This document shows positions 9,068 through 17,743 of a stretch of 64,000 bases of DNA, piece by piece. The position numbers and the translations under genes were made by a program. The DNA lies in assembly GCF_032191465.1 (NCBI RefSeq), contig NZ_JAQOUE010000001.1:3193501-3257500 (forward strand), read 5' to 3'. Under the pieces are notes generated by a model. The model did not search any database, had not been told where the DNA came from, and worked only from the letters and a program-made list of their open reading frames with translations. The DNA is from Candidatus Nitronereus thalassa (GTDB lineage: Bacteria; Nitrospirota; Nitrospiria; Nitrospirales; UBA8639). Positions within the stretch are counted from its first letter, which is position 1; the number at the start of each line of letters is the position of its first letter.

Positions 9068-9073
9068 TTCCTT

Positions 9074-9934
9074 ATGTCCAATGCCAAACTTGGCCTCTTA
9101 GTTTTTTGGCCTACCTTCTGGACGGGCTTTCCCCTCAAAATGGTAATAGCCTTGTTGCTATTAGCTGGGCACGTGCATCCATGGGAGGGCATTGGGCTTC
9201 AGGCCCTGTTGGTGCTTTCAATTCCCATTGATATTTGGGCGTTGGGCCTATGTTCTCGAACGGTATTTTTGGAAAGGTTGAGCGTGGATCCTCCCAAGGG
9301 ATCGGCGCTTCGCTTATGGGCGCAATGGGCTGTATTTTCCATAATTTACCTTCCACTTTTGTCCATGATTGTCGGAGGAGTAAAGGCGTTAGCCAAATCG
9401 GCGACTGAAGCGACGCTCCACTATTTCGAAGAAACATTTATGGTCATCCCGGTGGCTGAAAAAATTACCATTGAGTTGGTCATGTGGGGGATTCCAGCGA
9501 CTATTGTGTTAATTATTTTGCTTTATGGCTGGTTATTTGGATTAGGGGCTTTAGCCCAGCGGCATGTCCGGGCATCCACTCCCGTTAGTGGGTCATTTCA
9601 AGATATTGTGTACAAATGGGATCTTCTCAGGATTCCCAATGATCAACCCTTGACCTTGGTGGCCTTTACTGGCGTCGGCCTAGTGTTGGTGTTTTTGTTT
9701 TGGGGACTTATTCCAGTCAGTACCCCCCATCCGCATGAGGAATATCAGTTCATCAACGTAAAAAACGAAGAAGTGATGGTTGAGCCCAAGGCAGTTCTGA
9801 AAAATGCGGAACAAGTCTTATTGCGTGCTGAAGCCACCATCAAAGAATTAGAAAAAGATAATCCTGAAAGTCAAAAATCTGAAGCTGACAAAAAATCAGC
9901 AGAAAAACCAGAGACAAAATCATCGGCCCAATAA
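9074..9934 (+). CDS. Uncharacterised membrane subunit of the bc/bd-like cluster
   Basis: This 286-residue protein starts 6 bp after cytochrome b, without a clear ribosome site, so translation is probably coupled. Five or so hydrophobic segments (about 20-33, 41-60, 85-108, 137-162 and 198-220) precede a soluble C-terminal tail. The tail holds an acidic/basic helical region (about 240-286) rich in Lys, Glu and Ser. No heme-binding CxxCH or other cofactor motif is seen. Its fixed place between cytochrome b and the second bd-like gene suggests a structural or assembly subunit; function unknown. Confidence 0.75.
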   Translation: MSNAKLGLLVFWPTFWTGFPLKMVIALLLLAGHVHPWEGIGLQALLVLSIPIDIWALGLCSRTVFLERLSVDPPKGSALRLWAQWAVFSIIYLPLLSMIVGGVKALAKSATEATLHYFEETFMVIPVAEKITIELVMWGIPATIVLIILLYGWLFGLGALAQRHVRASTPVSGSFQDIVYKWDLLRIPNDQPLTLVAFTGVGLVLVFLFWGLIPVSTPHPHEEYQFINVKNEEVMVEPKAVLKNAEQVLLRAEATIKELEKDNPESQKSEADKKSAEKPETKSSAQ

Positions 9935-10006
9935 GGTCAACAAGAGGCGTATCGCAAATAGGCTGATGTTTTTTGAGGTAGGGGACACATCGATGAGGGA
10001 TTACAT

Positions 10007-11875
10007 ATGAAAAACCATGGCACATTTGAAAAATTTCAGTGTTGGTTGCCAAAGGTAAGACTTTCATCCCTCTCTGGGTGGAGTATATTTTTGGCGTTGG
10101 TCCTTCTCCCAGCATTGGTCTGGGCTCAGGATGCTGCCACCCAAGCCATGTCGGTGGAATATCGTGACATTCCAGGCATTGGAAGTCGAAATCTTATATG
10201 GGTTGTAGCGCAACAACATTTACTCTTAGCGGGGTTTGTCCTTGGAGTGCCCATCTTTGCCTGGGTTTGTGAAATCGTTGGCTGGAGAACAAAAGAGCCT
10301 CGTTACGACAAGCTGGCCAAAGAGTTTACCAAACTCCTGACATCCGCGTATGCCACGACAGCGTTGTTTGGAGGAATTCTACTTTTTCTCTTGATAGGTC
10401 TTTATCCAAAATTGATGGCCTATTTGTCTGATGTCTTTTTCCCTTCGTTTATTGCCTACTGCCTATTGTTTTTATTAGAGACGGCCACCCTTTACATGTA
10501 TTGGTATGGTTGGGATGCGATGCAAGGGAATAAAAAGGCCTTTCATGTCTTTTTAGGGTTCCTATTAAATTTGTTTGCCCTAGGCATCATGATCGTACCT
10601 AATAGTTGGGCTACGTTTCAGGCAAGCCCGGTGGTCATTGGGGATGGCACCGCCATCGAAAAAGCTTGGGCAGCTATGCAGAATCCCACTTGGTGGCCGG
10701 TGAACATTCATCGGCTCATCGCTAATGTTGTCTTGGGTGGATTTATATGCGGGGCTTATGCCGGTGTGCGCTATCTTCTCGCGCAGTCCAGGGAAGAAAA
10801 GGAGCATTACGATTGGATGGGCTATGTCGGTAACTTCATTGGCGTATTTGGAATGTTGCCTTTGCCGTTTGCTGGATATTGGCTTATGCGCGAAGTCTAC
10901 CAATATAACCAACAAATGGGCATTACCCTCATGGGCGGTTTTCTCGCGTGGCTCTTTATCTTGCAGGCCATGTTGATCGGAGTCCTGTTTCTTGGGGCCA
11001 ATTATTATTTCTGGATGGGAATTACCTATCGAATTCCCGGATCGGCCCAAGGCTACAAACGCCCAATTCTCGCCATGTTAATTGTGCTTATGGTGTGTCT
11101 GGGGGTATGGATGACGCCACATTCTTTGGTGGCGAGTCTTGAGGAAGCCAGAAAAATGGGAGGGACCCATCACCCGCTCCTTGGCGTGTTTGGTGTGATG
11201 TCGGCCAAAATGACCGTCTCGAATTTGATGATCCTGGTGACGTTCATGAGTTTCATCATGTATTGGCGAGCCGGGAAGCAGGAAACTGCAGCATGGGCAA
11301 AAATTGCGAAATCCGTCATGGGAGCCCTTTTAGTCATTGCGGGAATTTCGGTGGTGGTACTGGGGGTGTGGGGATATTTTGTGCCAGCCATCATTCGGAT
11401 CAATTACTTTTCCGTGGCCCAGGTGCTCATTGTGTTATTTATCATGGTGACGTTTACGCCGTTGACGGCATTGCTCATGAAGAGTGCCAAGACGACCACG
11501 GAGATGGTTTGGGGGCAGATGCCTATTCGCGCCGGCTATGCATTAGTCCTCAACGCGGTCATGGTGATCTTGTTGATGTCATTGATGGGCTACGCCAGGT
11601 CTTCCTCCCGCGTGCATTGGCATATCTATGGCGTGATGCGTGATACATCGGAATATGCATACTCCCCCGCATTGGGATATGCTGCAGCCTTTATGTCCCT
11701 GAATACTTTTGTCTTTTGTCTCCTCGTAGCGTTCATCTTCTGGGTGGCTACTATGGGCGATAAAGCGAAAAAAGGACCGGAGCAAGGTCAACCTGCAGGT
11801 GAAGGAGAAAAAATTCCCGGAGGGGTGACCCCAGCAATGGCTGGAGGAGCGCCTCGAGAGGGAGAGAGAGCCTGA
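10007..11875 (+). CDS. Cytochrome bd-like subunit I (CydA-like), second copy
   Basis: This 622-residue paralogue of the protein at 4412-6124 has a signal-like segment ending near VWAQ (about 41). The CydA-type ligands are conserved: H71 in VAQQHLLLAGF, H235 in NIHRLIANVVLGG and E159 in LLFLLETATLY. As in the first copy the connection after helix 6 is short and has no canonical Q-loop, and no CydB partner is encoded. The C-terminal 40 residues are Gly/Pro/Lys-rich and soluble. The two copies flank the Rieske/cytochrome b core and may form a heterodimer. Whether both bind a full set of hemes is uncertain. Confidence 0.85.
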   Translation: MKNHGTFEKFQCWLPKVRLSSLSGWSIFLALVLLPALVWAQDAATQAMSVEYRDIPGIGSRNLIWVVAQQHLLLAGFVLGVPIFAWVCEIVGWRTKEPRYDKLAKEFTKLLTSAYATTALFGGILLFLLIGLYPKLMAYLSDVFFPSFIAYCLLFLLETATLYMYWYGWDAMQGNKKAFHVFLGFLLNLFALGIMIVPNSWATFQASPVVIGDGTAIEKAWAAMQNPTWWPVNIHRLIANVVLGGFICGAYAGVRYLLAQSREEKEHYDWMGYVGNFIGVFGMLPLPFAGYWLMREVYQYNQQMGITLMGGFLAWLFILQAMLIGVLFLGANYYFWMGITYRIPGSAQGYKRPILAMLIVLMVCLGVWMTPHSLVASLEEARKMGGTHHPLLGVFGVMSAKMTVSNLMILVTFMSFIMYWRAGKQETAAWAKIAKSVMGALLVIAGISVVVLGVWGYFVPAIIRINYFSVAQVLIVLFIMVTFTPLTALLMKSAKTTTEMVWGQMPIRAGYALVLNAVMVILLMSLMGYARSSSRVHWHIYGVMRDTSEYAYSPALGYAAAFMSLNTFVFCLLVAFIFWVATMGDKAKKGPEQGQPAGEGEKIPGGVTPAMAGGAPREGERA

Positions 11876-11953
11876 TAGGTTCCGAAAACGGATATAGCGT
11901 CTGGCAAAGGATCTATTTTTGAATTGGGAATTACCTAACCTGAGCGAGGACAT

Positions 11954-12562
11954 ATGAGTGAAGTAGCGTTACTCCAATTAATCGGTCTTATCGTCGTAGG
12001 GCTTGGGGTCCTTATTCTGCTCTTTATCAAGGCAAAGTTCTTCAGGGTGATTGGTTTTGTGGTCATTGTGTTAGGGGGGTTTAGTTTAATTGCGTTGAGT
12101 GTACCCCAAATGGCGTCTTTGCCGCCGGCCATTGAAACGTTCGATATTACGCAGGTCAAGACCCCAGATGATTTGGCCTCCATTGGCCAAAAGATTTTCT
12201 TTAGTAAAGGCCAATGTGCCTTGTGTCATTCAATCGGCCCCAGTGAGTCAGCCAGGTGTCCGGATTTAAACGGAATTGGGGCGAAGCTTGCGCCAGAGTT
12301 TCTTTATGAAAGTCTGACCCAACCTCAAGCCTATATCTACCTAGATTTTAGACATGGAGGCGTGCCGGAAGAGTACCCAGCGAGAATGCCGTACATCAAT
12401 AAAAACCCGATTGCTTTGTCCAATCAGGAAATTTATTCGGTCATCGCGTTTTTGCAAAAGATGAGCGGTGAGCCTGTGAGTATTAAAGTTGAAGATGTCC
12501 TTCGTGAAGGGAATGAGGGTGAAATGAAGGTGGCCTCTGTTGCAGTTCACGGGACCCCGTAA
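11954..12562 (+). CDS. Membrane-anchored monoheme cytochrome c
   Basis: This 202-residue protein has two N-terminal membrane helices (about 6-25 and 31-50) followed by a class I cytochrome c domain. The heme site is CALCH (C88, C91, H92), with PARMPYI supplying the probable distal methionine. The ATG at 11954 is preceded by GAGGAC. It follows the second bd-like gene and is followed by another cytochrome of similar build, consistent with an electron relay on the outer face of the membrane. Confidence 0.87.
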   Translation: MSEVALLQLIGLIVVGLGVLILLFIKAKFFRVIGFVVIVLGGFSLIALSVPQMASLPPAIETFDITQVKTPDDLASIGQKIFFSKGQCALCHSIGPSESARCPDLNGIGAKLAPEFLYESLTQPQAYIYLDFRHGGVPEEYPARMPYINKNPIALSNQEIYSVIAFLQKMSGEPVSIKVEDVLREGNEGEMKVASVAVHGTP

Positions 12563-12629
12563 CCAAATCTTTCCGTGCCATTCGTGCTGGATGAAGGACT
12601 TGTTGAATAATTAGTTAGGAGAGTGAAAC

Positions 12630-13355
12630 ATGAAAAGCCCCCTTGCGAAAGCCGGAATCTTGTTAGTGGGAATGTATGTGTTTCTCAAATTCATTCTCCC
12701 GTTAATGACTGCGCCACTTCCAGCAAGTTTAATTTTCTTATATCTGGCCCTGACGTTTGCCGCTTCGGCGATTTTCTTCACGATGAGCGGCGATGGCCTC
12801 GATGAATTTATGGGGCCGGTGGGGAGATTTCTTACTGGGGAAGGCCAAACGGGCATTGCCAATACGGCGAGGATTTTGGTCTTTTTAGTTTTTCCGTTAC
12901 TCGTCGGGTGGCAAACCTATACAAAATTAGCCCCTAGTGATCAGCCGCCAGCAGAAAACAGAACCATTCATCCGGCGCCCCCAGGGGAATTCGTGGGATT
13001 AGCCAATCCTTTCCCCAAAACCGAAGAAAACATCATGATGGGAAAAGGCTTATATGCGGCTTTCTGTTCACCCTGTCATGGTGCAAATTTTGACGGAAAG
13101 GGACCGGCGGCGCCAGGGTTTAATCCGCCTCCCGCGAATTTTAGTGATCCAGGGACTATCGCCCAATTGCAAGAGGCCTATCTGTTCTGGCGAATCAAGA
13201 AAGGTGGCGTGGGTCTGCCCATTGAAGGAATGCCGTGGAAATCAGCCATGCCACGGTGGGAAGTGGAATTGCCCGATGACTGGATTTGGAAAATTATCAT
13301 GGGTGAGTATGATGGTGCCCATCAATCCCCACGAACTTGGGAAGAAGAAGAATAG
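12630..13355 (+). CDS. Membrane-anchored monoheme cytochrome c
   Basis: This 241-residue protein has three hydrophobic segments in the first 95 residues and then a cytochrome c domain with CSPCH (C146, C149, H150). EGMPWKSAMPRWE gives the candidate methionine ligands, and the protein ends in an acidic EEEE tail. AGGAG precedes the ATG. It may be the acceptor for the bc core or donor to one of the bd-like subunits; the sequence does not decide which. Confidence 0.87.
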   Translation: MKSPLAKAGILLVGMYVFLKFILPLMTAPLPASLIFLYLALTFAASAIFFTMSGDGLDEFMGPVGRFLTGEGQTGIANTARILVFLVFPLLVGWQTYTKLAPSDQPPAENRTIHPAPPGEFVGLANPFPKTEENIMMGKGLYAAFCSPCHGANFDGKGPAAPGFNPPPANFSDPGTIAQLQEAYLFWRIKKGGVGLPIEGMPWKSAMPRWEVELPDDWIWKIIMGEYDGAHQSPRTWEEEE

Positions 13356-13405
13356 GAGTGCTGAACACAATGGGACAGGTTGTACAGCATTCGAGGAGTA
13401 TGCAC

Positions 13406-14242
13406 ATGGGACGTGAAAAAGTTCTGGGTGTCGCATTAGGAGCGATCTTGATGACGACGGGATTGAGTGCTTCTTTGAGCATTGCCAGTGAACCACCCCC
13501 TGAAGGGGATACAGGAAGTGTGGCCGTTCGTTTATATTTGACTGAAGGCGCCTTGCCGACCAATGATCCCAATGCCGCATCGTGGAATACCATCCAACCC
13601 TCAGAATTTAAGCTAGCGCCACAGGTGCATTGGCCTGACCGAATTCAAGAAGTGACCGTCAAGTCAGTGAAAGTTCGCGGAATGCACAATGGCCAAGACT
13701 TAGCCATTATGGTGGAATATGAAGACCCATCCGAAAGCCCGGCGGATGCTGCTGCGTTAGAATTCATGGTGGGGGATAAAATGTCCCACTTTGCGCATGG
13801 ACAAGAGATGCTTCAGGTGGAAGGTGGACCGGTCAATATTTGGTATTGGAAAAATTCTGATGGTAAGGGCACGGATATGAGTGCCAAAGGATTTAAAACC
13901 CTACGGGTACAAGACCAACAAGATGTCTCTGCCATGGGGACCTGGCAGGGTGGGACATGGCGTGTGGTTTTTTCTCGACCCTTGGCTACGGGGGATGAAC
14001 ATGATGTTCAAATTACTCCTGGGGAGTGGCGGAACATCGCGTTTGCATTTTGGGATGGCGAATTAGTCGATGGCGAGGCAAGAGAGAAAGGCTCGCAGAA
14101 AGCTGTCTCCTCTTGGTGGTCGGTTCGGGCTGAACCTTCACCCGACAATTCTCTTTATGGATATGTCGTGTTGGGTATTGCGATTGCTGCCGGCTTTGAA
14201 TTTTTCTTGATAAGAAAAATCCGGAGAGGGAACCAAGCATGA
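13406..14242 (+). CDS. Ethylbenzene-dehydrogenase-type heme b-binding subunit (NxrC/DdhC-like)
   Basis: This 278-residue protein has a signal peptide (MGREKV through about SIASE), a heme b-binding domain of the family shared by gamma subunits of type II DMSO reductase enzymes (ethylbenzene dehydrogenase, chlorate reductase, nitrite oxidoreductase NxrC), and a C-terminal membrane anchor (GYVVLGIAIAAGFEFFLI). Typical features are the VAVRLYLTEG strand, repeated beta-strand blocks and SWWSVRAEP near the end. AGGAG at 13394-13398 fits the ATG at 13406; upstream in-frame starts at 13337 and 13370 would overlap or crowd the previous gene. No molybdopterin subunit is nearby. The stop overlaps the next start (ATGA). 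Confidence 0.82.
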   Translation: MGREKVLGVALGAILMTTGLSASLSIASEPPPEGDTGSVAVRLYLTEGALPTNDPNAASWNTIQPSEFKLAPQVHWPDRIQEVTVKSVKVRGMHNGQDLAIMVEYEDPSESPADAAALEFMVGDKMSHFAHGQEMLQVEGGPVNIWYWKNSDGKGTDMSAKGFKTLRVQDQQDVSAMGTWQGGTWRVVFSRPLATGDEHDVQITPGEWRNIAFAFWDGELVDGEAREKGSQKAVSSWWSVRAEPSPDNSLYGYVVLGIAIAAGFEFFLIRKIRRGNQA

Positions 14243-15312
14243 AGGGGGAACAAGGCATGCATCGGGTATGGATCAAAGGTGCAATCGGTGTGGCACTGGG
14301 ATGTGCAGTTATAAGTGGCTGTGCCTTGCTGGAAAGTGAGGAAGCTGCAAAAGGACGAAAGCTCTATAATCATTACTGCATGCATTGTCATGGAGAAAGT
14401 GGTCAACAGCAGGAAGGATTCAATTGGGGGCGGATGCCAGATCCACGTCCTCGAGATTTGTCCGAATCCTCGGCCATGTCTACCTTTTCCGACCAAGAAA
14501 TTTTTAACACCATTTCCAGGGAAATGAGAGATACGTCATTACAGGAAGTACTCGATGACGAAAATTATTTTGCGGTTCCCACGATGCCTACCTTTAAATA
14601 TACCCTATCAGAAAAAGAGGTGTGGGCGATTGTCGGCCATGTGCGGACTCTTCATGGTGGGTCCCTGGAATTTGATGTAGAAGGTCGAGGCGCACAGTTG
14701 GAATCTGAATTTAATGCGGCCAAAGCTGAGTATGATCAAGCAAAGAAGGTGATGGAAGAAGCCGTCGCCAAAAAGGAAGCGGAGGATGCTGCCAAAGCAG
14801 AGGCCGCGGAAGCCGCTGCGATCGCGGCGGGAAAAGACCCGGACGATATTGAAGAAGACTACGACGAATACGAGGATGAAATTCTCCTTCCCGAAGAAGA
14901 AGCATTTGAGGTCGCGGAAGAAAAATTTGAAAAGGCTAAAGCGGCGTTTGAGGGCTTTTCCAAGAGACCCAAAATGGCCCAAATCCGGCGACCAGATTTA
15001 ACGGTTTCGGATGATGGAGAACGTGCCAAGCTGGAGGAGGAAGGAAAGCATCTGTATTCCAAAAAATACGGATGTCATGGATGTCACAGTATTGGCGATG
15101 AAGGCGGGTTAGTGGGGCCAGCCCTGGATCGTGCTGGGTTCCGTCTCAATGATACCTGGGTGTACCGGTGGATTCGGTATCCACAAGGCATGAAAAAGCA
15201 TACCCGCATGCCGAATTTAGGGTTTGATGATCATGATGCCAGAGCGGTCACGGCGTATTTGGAAACTCTGCGTGCCCCAAAGCCGGAGAATCCCATTCCA
15301 CTACCAGAATAG
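14239..15312 (+). CDS. Diheme cytochrome c lipoprotein with charged helical spacer
   Basis: This 357-residue protein overlaps the previous gene by 4 bp. The lipobox ISGC places the lipidated cysteine at 28. Two cytochrome c domains carry CMHCH (C47, C50, H51) and CHGCH (about residue 280). Each has a downstream Met candidate (VPTMPTF, TRMPNLG). Between them lies an Ala/Glu/Lys-rich helical stretch of roughly 100 residues with acidic runs, likely a rigid spacer or coiled coil. It is the last gene of the operon and is followed by a strong terminator. Confidence 0.88.
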   Translation: MKGEQGMHRVWIKGAIGVALGCAVISGCALLESEEAAKGRKLYNHYCMHCHGESGQQQEGFNWGRMPDPRPRDLSESSAMSTFSDQEIFNTISREMRDTSLQEVLDDENYFAVPTMPTFKYTLSEKEVWAIVGHVRTLHGGSLEFDVEGRGAQLESEFNAAKAEYDQAKKVMEEAVAKKEAEDAAKAEAAEAAAIAAGKDPDDIEEDYDEYEDEILLPEEEAFEVAEEKFEKAKAAFEGFSKRPKMAQIRRPDLTVSDDGERAKLEEEGKHLYSKKYGCHGCHSIGDEGGLVGPALDRAGFRLNDTWVYRWIRYPQGMKKHTRMPNLGFDDHDARAVTAYLETLRAPKPENPIPLPE

Positions 15313-15339
15313 AGTCGACTAAATATTTTATTTTCTTTT

Positions 15340-15366
15340 AAAAAGGCCGCATCTTGCGGCCTTTTT
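15340..15366 (+). terminator. Strong rho-independent terminator closing the respiratory operon
   Basis: AAAAAGGCCGC (15340-15350) and GCGGCCTTTTT (15356-15366) form an 11-bp stem with a 5-base ATCTT loop. A-rich and T-rich flanks on both sides mean it can also stop transcription from the opposing prenyltransferase gene. Confidence 0.9.
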
Positions 15367-15401
15367 ATTTTATGAAACAGAGAGGGTTGAGAGACAAGTT
15401 C

Positions 15402-16301
15402 TTATATCGTTCCCACCCAAATACCTGCCAGAACGACCAGGCCCACTCCAACATGTTGGCGGAACATGGCAAATGCCATCGAGGGGCTGATGTCTTCCCG
15501 TAACTTCAGAACTTGTTGACTTAAAAAACCGGCCAATCCAGCTAATCCCCCATAGAAAGCCAGATTAAGATGTTCGAGCCATCCAGCTAGTGCCAAGAAA
15601 AGGATCATGATGATTTCTATGATTCCCACGGCTAGCCATAGGTAAGCACCAAAAATAATTGCTGAGGATTTCACTCCGATGTGAATGTCATCAGCTCGGT
15701 CTTGAAGGGCATAGATGGTGTCATAAGCCAAAGCCCAACAGGTGGTGGCAGCAAAAAGAAACCACATGGAGAGATCCAACTGATTTCTCGTGGCAGCCCA
15801 AGCCATGACGGCACCCCATCCGAAGGCCAAGCCTAAAAAAAATTGAGGAACATGAAAAAATCGTTTCGTAAATGGATAAAACGCCGCGAGCCCAAGTGCA
15901 ATCGGGCTTAGCCACATGGTCAGCGGATTTAAGAAGGAAAGCAGGCCGATGGCGAGGACAAGAAACGTAACGAGAAAGAAGATGGCTTGAGAAGGCCGAA
16001 GGGCTCCACTAGCCAAGGGCCGTGCTTTGGTCCTCGTGACCTGTCGATCAAACGCTTGATCAGCCAAATCATTCATGATCACACCGGCACTTCGCATCAC
16101 AAAGGCACCTAAGGTAAAGATAAGTAACAGCCATGGAGAAGGCGTTCCATTCGCGGCAAGGACCAAGGCCCAGAGAGAGGGAAGCAAGAGTAATAATGTC
16201 CCAGTTTGATTTCGGAGTCGAATCAATGAGGCCAGATGTGTCCAAGAATTGCCGGGTGTTGGGGAGGGCAGCACGGGATGGCCTTGTTCGGATGTCGGCA
16301 T
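15402..16301 (-). CDS. ubiA: UbiA-family prenyltransferase (4-hydroxybenzoate polyprenyltransferase-like)
   Basis: This 299-residue protein has eight or nine membrane helices and the two aspartate motifs of UbiA enzymes, NDLADQAFD and DRADD in ALQDRADDIHIG. These bind the Mg-polyprenyl diphosphate used to prenylate an aromatic ring in quinone synthesis. An organism using menaquinone through futalosine would use a close relative (MqnP), so the substrate is not certain. The start MPTSEQG at 16301 is chosen because upstream residues in the longer frame look non-coding. It converges with the respiratory operon across a shared terminator, placing a quinone-synthesis step beside quinone-using enzymes. 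Confidence 0.88.
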   Translation of the reverse strand: MPTSEQGHPVLPSPTPGNSWTHLASLIRLRNQTGTLLLLLPSLWALVLAANGTPSPWLLLIFTLGAFVMRSAGVIMNDLADQAFDRQVTRTKARPLASGALRPSQAIFFLVTFLVLAIGLLSFLNPLTMWLSPIALGLAAFYPFTKRFFHVPQFFLGLAFGWGAVMAWAATRNQLDLSMWFLFAATTCWALAYDTIYALQDRADDIHIGVKSSAIIFGAYLWLAVGIIEIIMILFLALAGWLEHLNLAFYGGLAGLAGFLSQQVLKLREDISPSMAFAMFRQHVGVGLVVLAGIWVGTI

Positions 16302-16463
16302 CGATGCTGAACTTAGCCTAGGGAAAAAATTACTGTCAACGTTTTTTGAAAAGAAACATACCGAAGCAATAAACAACCACAAAGGGTCATGTTCGTGAAC
16401 GTGGGGCGATCGAATCGGTGTTCTAGGGTAGGGCGCGGGGAAAGAAGGGTAGATTGAAATCAA

Positions 16464-16931
16464 TTATTTCACGAGAAAACGTGCGATACATAAGACCTCC
16501 TTGGAATCATCATCTAAGGAGACCACAATCATCCATTCCCCGAGATGTAAGGTGGGGTGAATGTCTTTCGTGCTCCACATCCGAAAGGACGAAGAGGCTT
16601 GAACCTTCAAGCGAATGTTGGCCATGGGTTCCCAGCCATCCTTAGTTTTTTTGTGCCAAAGATGGCGAATAGTGGTGGCTGTTGCTGAGGTCACACGATT
16701 CCAAAAAACCACCTGCCGATCGTTTGCTGCGGTCACGATAGGAAGGGAGGTGTCACGGTTCTGGTCTTTTTCGCAAAAGACTTGTGGAGCATAGGATTCA
16801 GCAGGCATTCGATCCACAATTTTTCTGGCGAGGTCAACCTCAAGCACTTCCGTCTGGCTCCAGCCAATAGAGGGGAGGAGAACGGATGTGCTGAATAGCA
16901 AGAACAAGAATGAGAGGAAGAAGCGAGTCAT
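16464..16931 (-). CDS. Secreted DUF2914 domain protein
   Basis: This protein has about 155 residues. An N-terminal signal peptide (MTRFFLSFLFLL to about GWSQ) is followed by a small beta domain with IRHLWHKK, FRMWSTKD and GEWMIVVSLDD, the pattern of DUF2914. This domain is found alone or at the end of envelope proteins; its function is unknown. An ATG at 16964 would add 11 residues; neither start has a clear ribosome site. It lies upstream of the prenyltransferase gene on the same strand, with a gap of about 160 bp. Confidence 0.8.
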   Translation of the reverse strand: MTRFFLSFLFLLFSTSVLLPSIGWSQTEVLEVDLARKIVDRMPAESYAPQVFCEKDQNRDTSLPIVTAANDRQVVFWNRVTSATATTIRHLWHKKTKDGWEPMANIRLKVQASSSFRMWSTKDIHPTLHLGEWMIVVSLDDDSKEVLCIARFLVK

Positions 16932-17046
16932 GGCACTGAAGAATAGCGAAGGCGAGCTTTTCATAGAATTCGAAGACCGTAGGTTATCTAGGAATCGATG
17001 TCAATAAAAGGATGGCTAGAGTATAGAGGACGATCCACCAGAGTAG

Positions 17047-17062
17047 TGTGATGCGTATCACG
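17047..17062. promoter_or_regulatory. CRP/FNR-family-like binding site
   Basis: TGTGA-TGCGTA-TCACG (17047-17062) has the spacing and half-sites of CRP-type operators. It lies about 115 bp upstream of the DUF2914 start and about 205 bp before tRNA-Thr. No regulator of this family is in the window. Confidence 0.35.
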
Positions 17063-17266
17063 CAGTGGAGAGGAAAGCATTCATAAAAAGGCCTAGTGGT
17101 CAATGCTTGTGATGGAAAAAGGGAAGGGAAAAAAGGATCAAAAAATGGTGAGCATGTGGTCAAATGATCAGATTGGGTGAGTTGACAGGGGATATTCTAC
17201 GAAATATGATGACGGCTGTTTTTGATGCGGGTTCCCTCCCAGATTGCGCAATCCTTCCATTCGAGA

Positions 17267-17341
17267 GCCGGCGTAGCTCAGTGGTAGAGCAGCTGATTCG
17301 TAATCAGCAGGTCGGTGGTTCAATCCCACTCGCCGGCTCCA
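17267..17341 (+). tRNA. tRNA-Thr (anticodon CGU)
   Basis: GCCGGCG (17267-17273) pairs with CGCCGGC (17331-17337). The anticodon stem GCTGA/TCAGC encloses TTCGTAA, giving anticodon CGU for ACG codons. The D arm (GCTCAGTGGTAGAGC) and T arm with TTCAATC are normal. The discriminator is U and CCA is encoded at 17339-17341. Confidence 0.95.
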
Positions 17342-17429
17342 TATTTTTTCAGTAACATGAGATCGCTGAGCAAGGGACGGAATGTATTCTTCCCTTGCAA
17401 CCAAGAGATAATCCTAGGGGCTGACAGAA

Positions 17430-17726
17430 GTGAGTCAATCCAGGAAATCAGGACATCCACATCGACCCGTACTCTCGAGAGCCTTGAGGGAGGAGGTCCT
17501 TCAATATCTCAAGGATCAAGGGGGACCCGCCAAGCACACAGCCATCTACATTCATTTTGCCTTGGAACGCCATGAGGACATTCCGGACATTCTTGACGAG
17601 TTCTTTTCGGAAGGGTTGATCCAGCGCAAGGGGGATAGTCATGTTATCCTGACGCGGAATGGGAAGAAAGCGTTGGAGCGTTTGAAGAGAGTGAAAGAAG
17701 AGCAACGTGGAGGCGCCAAAGAGTAA
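17430..17726 (+). CDS. Small protein, probable winged-helix fold
   Basis: A 98-residue protein with a GTG start and no strong ribosome site. The middle (LREEVLQYLKDQGGPAK, then HTAIYIHFALE, then DEFFSEGLIQRKGDSHVILTRNGKKALERL) reads as helix-helix-wing, like the winged-helix domains of PadR or MarR regulators, ending in the common TxxGKKALERL helix. The basic C-terminus would fit DNA or RNA binding. It stands alone downstream of tRNA-Thr and converges with the next gene. The fold assignment is inferred from pattern. Confidence 0.65.
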   Translation: MSQSRKSGHPHRPVLSRALREEVLQYLKDQGGPAKHTAIYIHFALERHEDIPDILDEFFSEGLIQRKGDSHVILTRNGKKALERLKRVKEEQRGGAKE

Positions 17727-17743
17727 GGTTCTATTTCTTGTTT

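Noticed and set aside
16302-16463. N-terminal extension of the UbiA-like protein
   Set aside because: The extra 54 residues are not membrane-like or conserved in type and lack a ribosome site.
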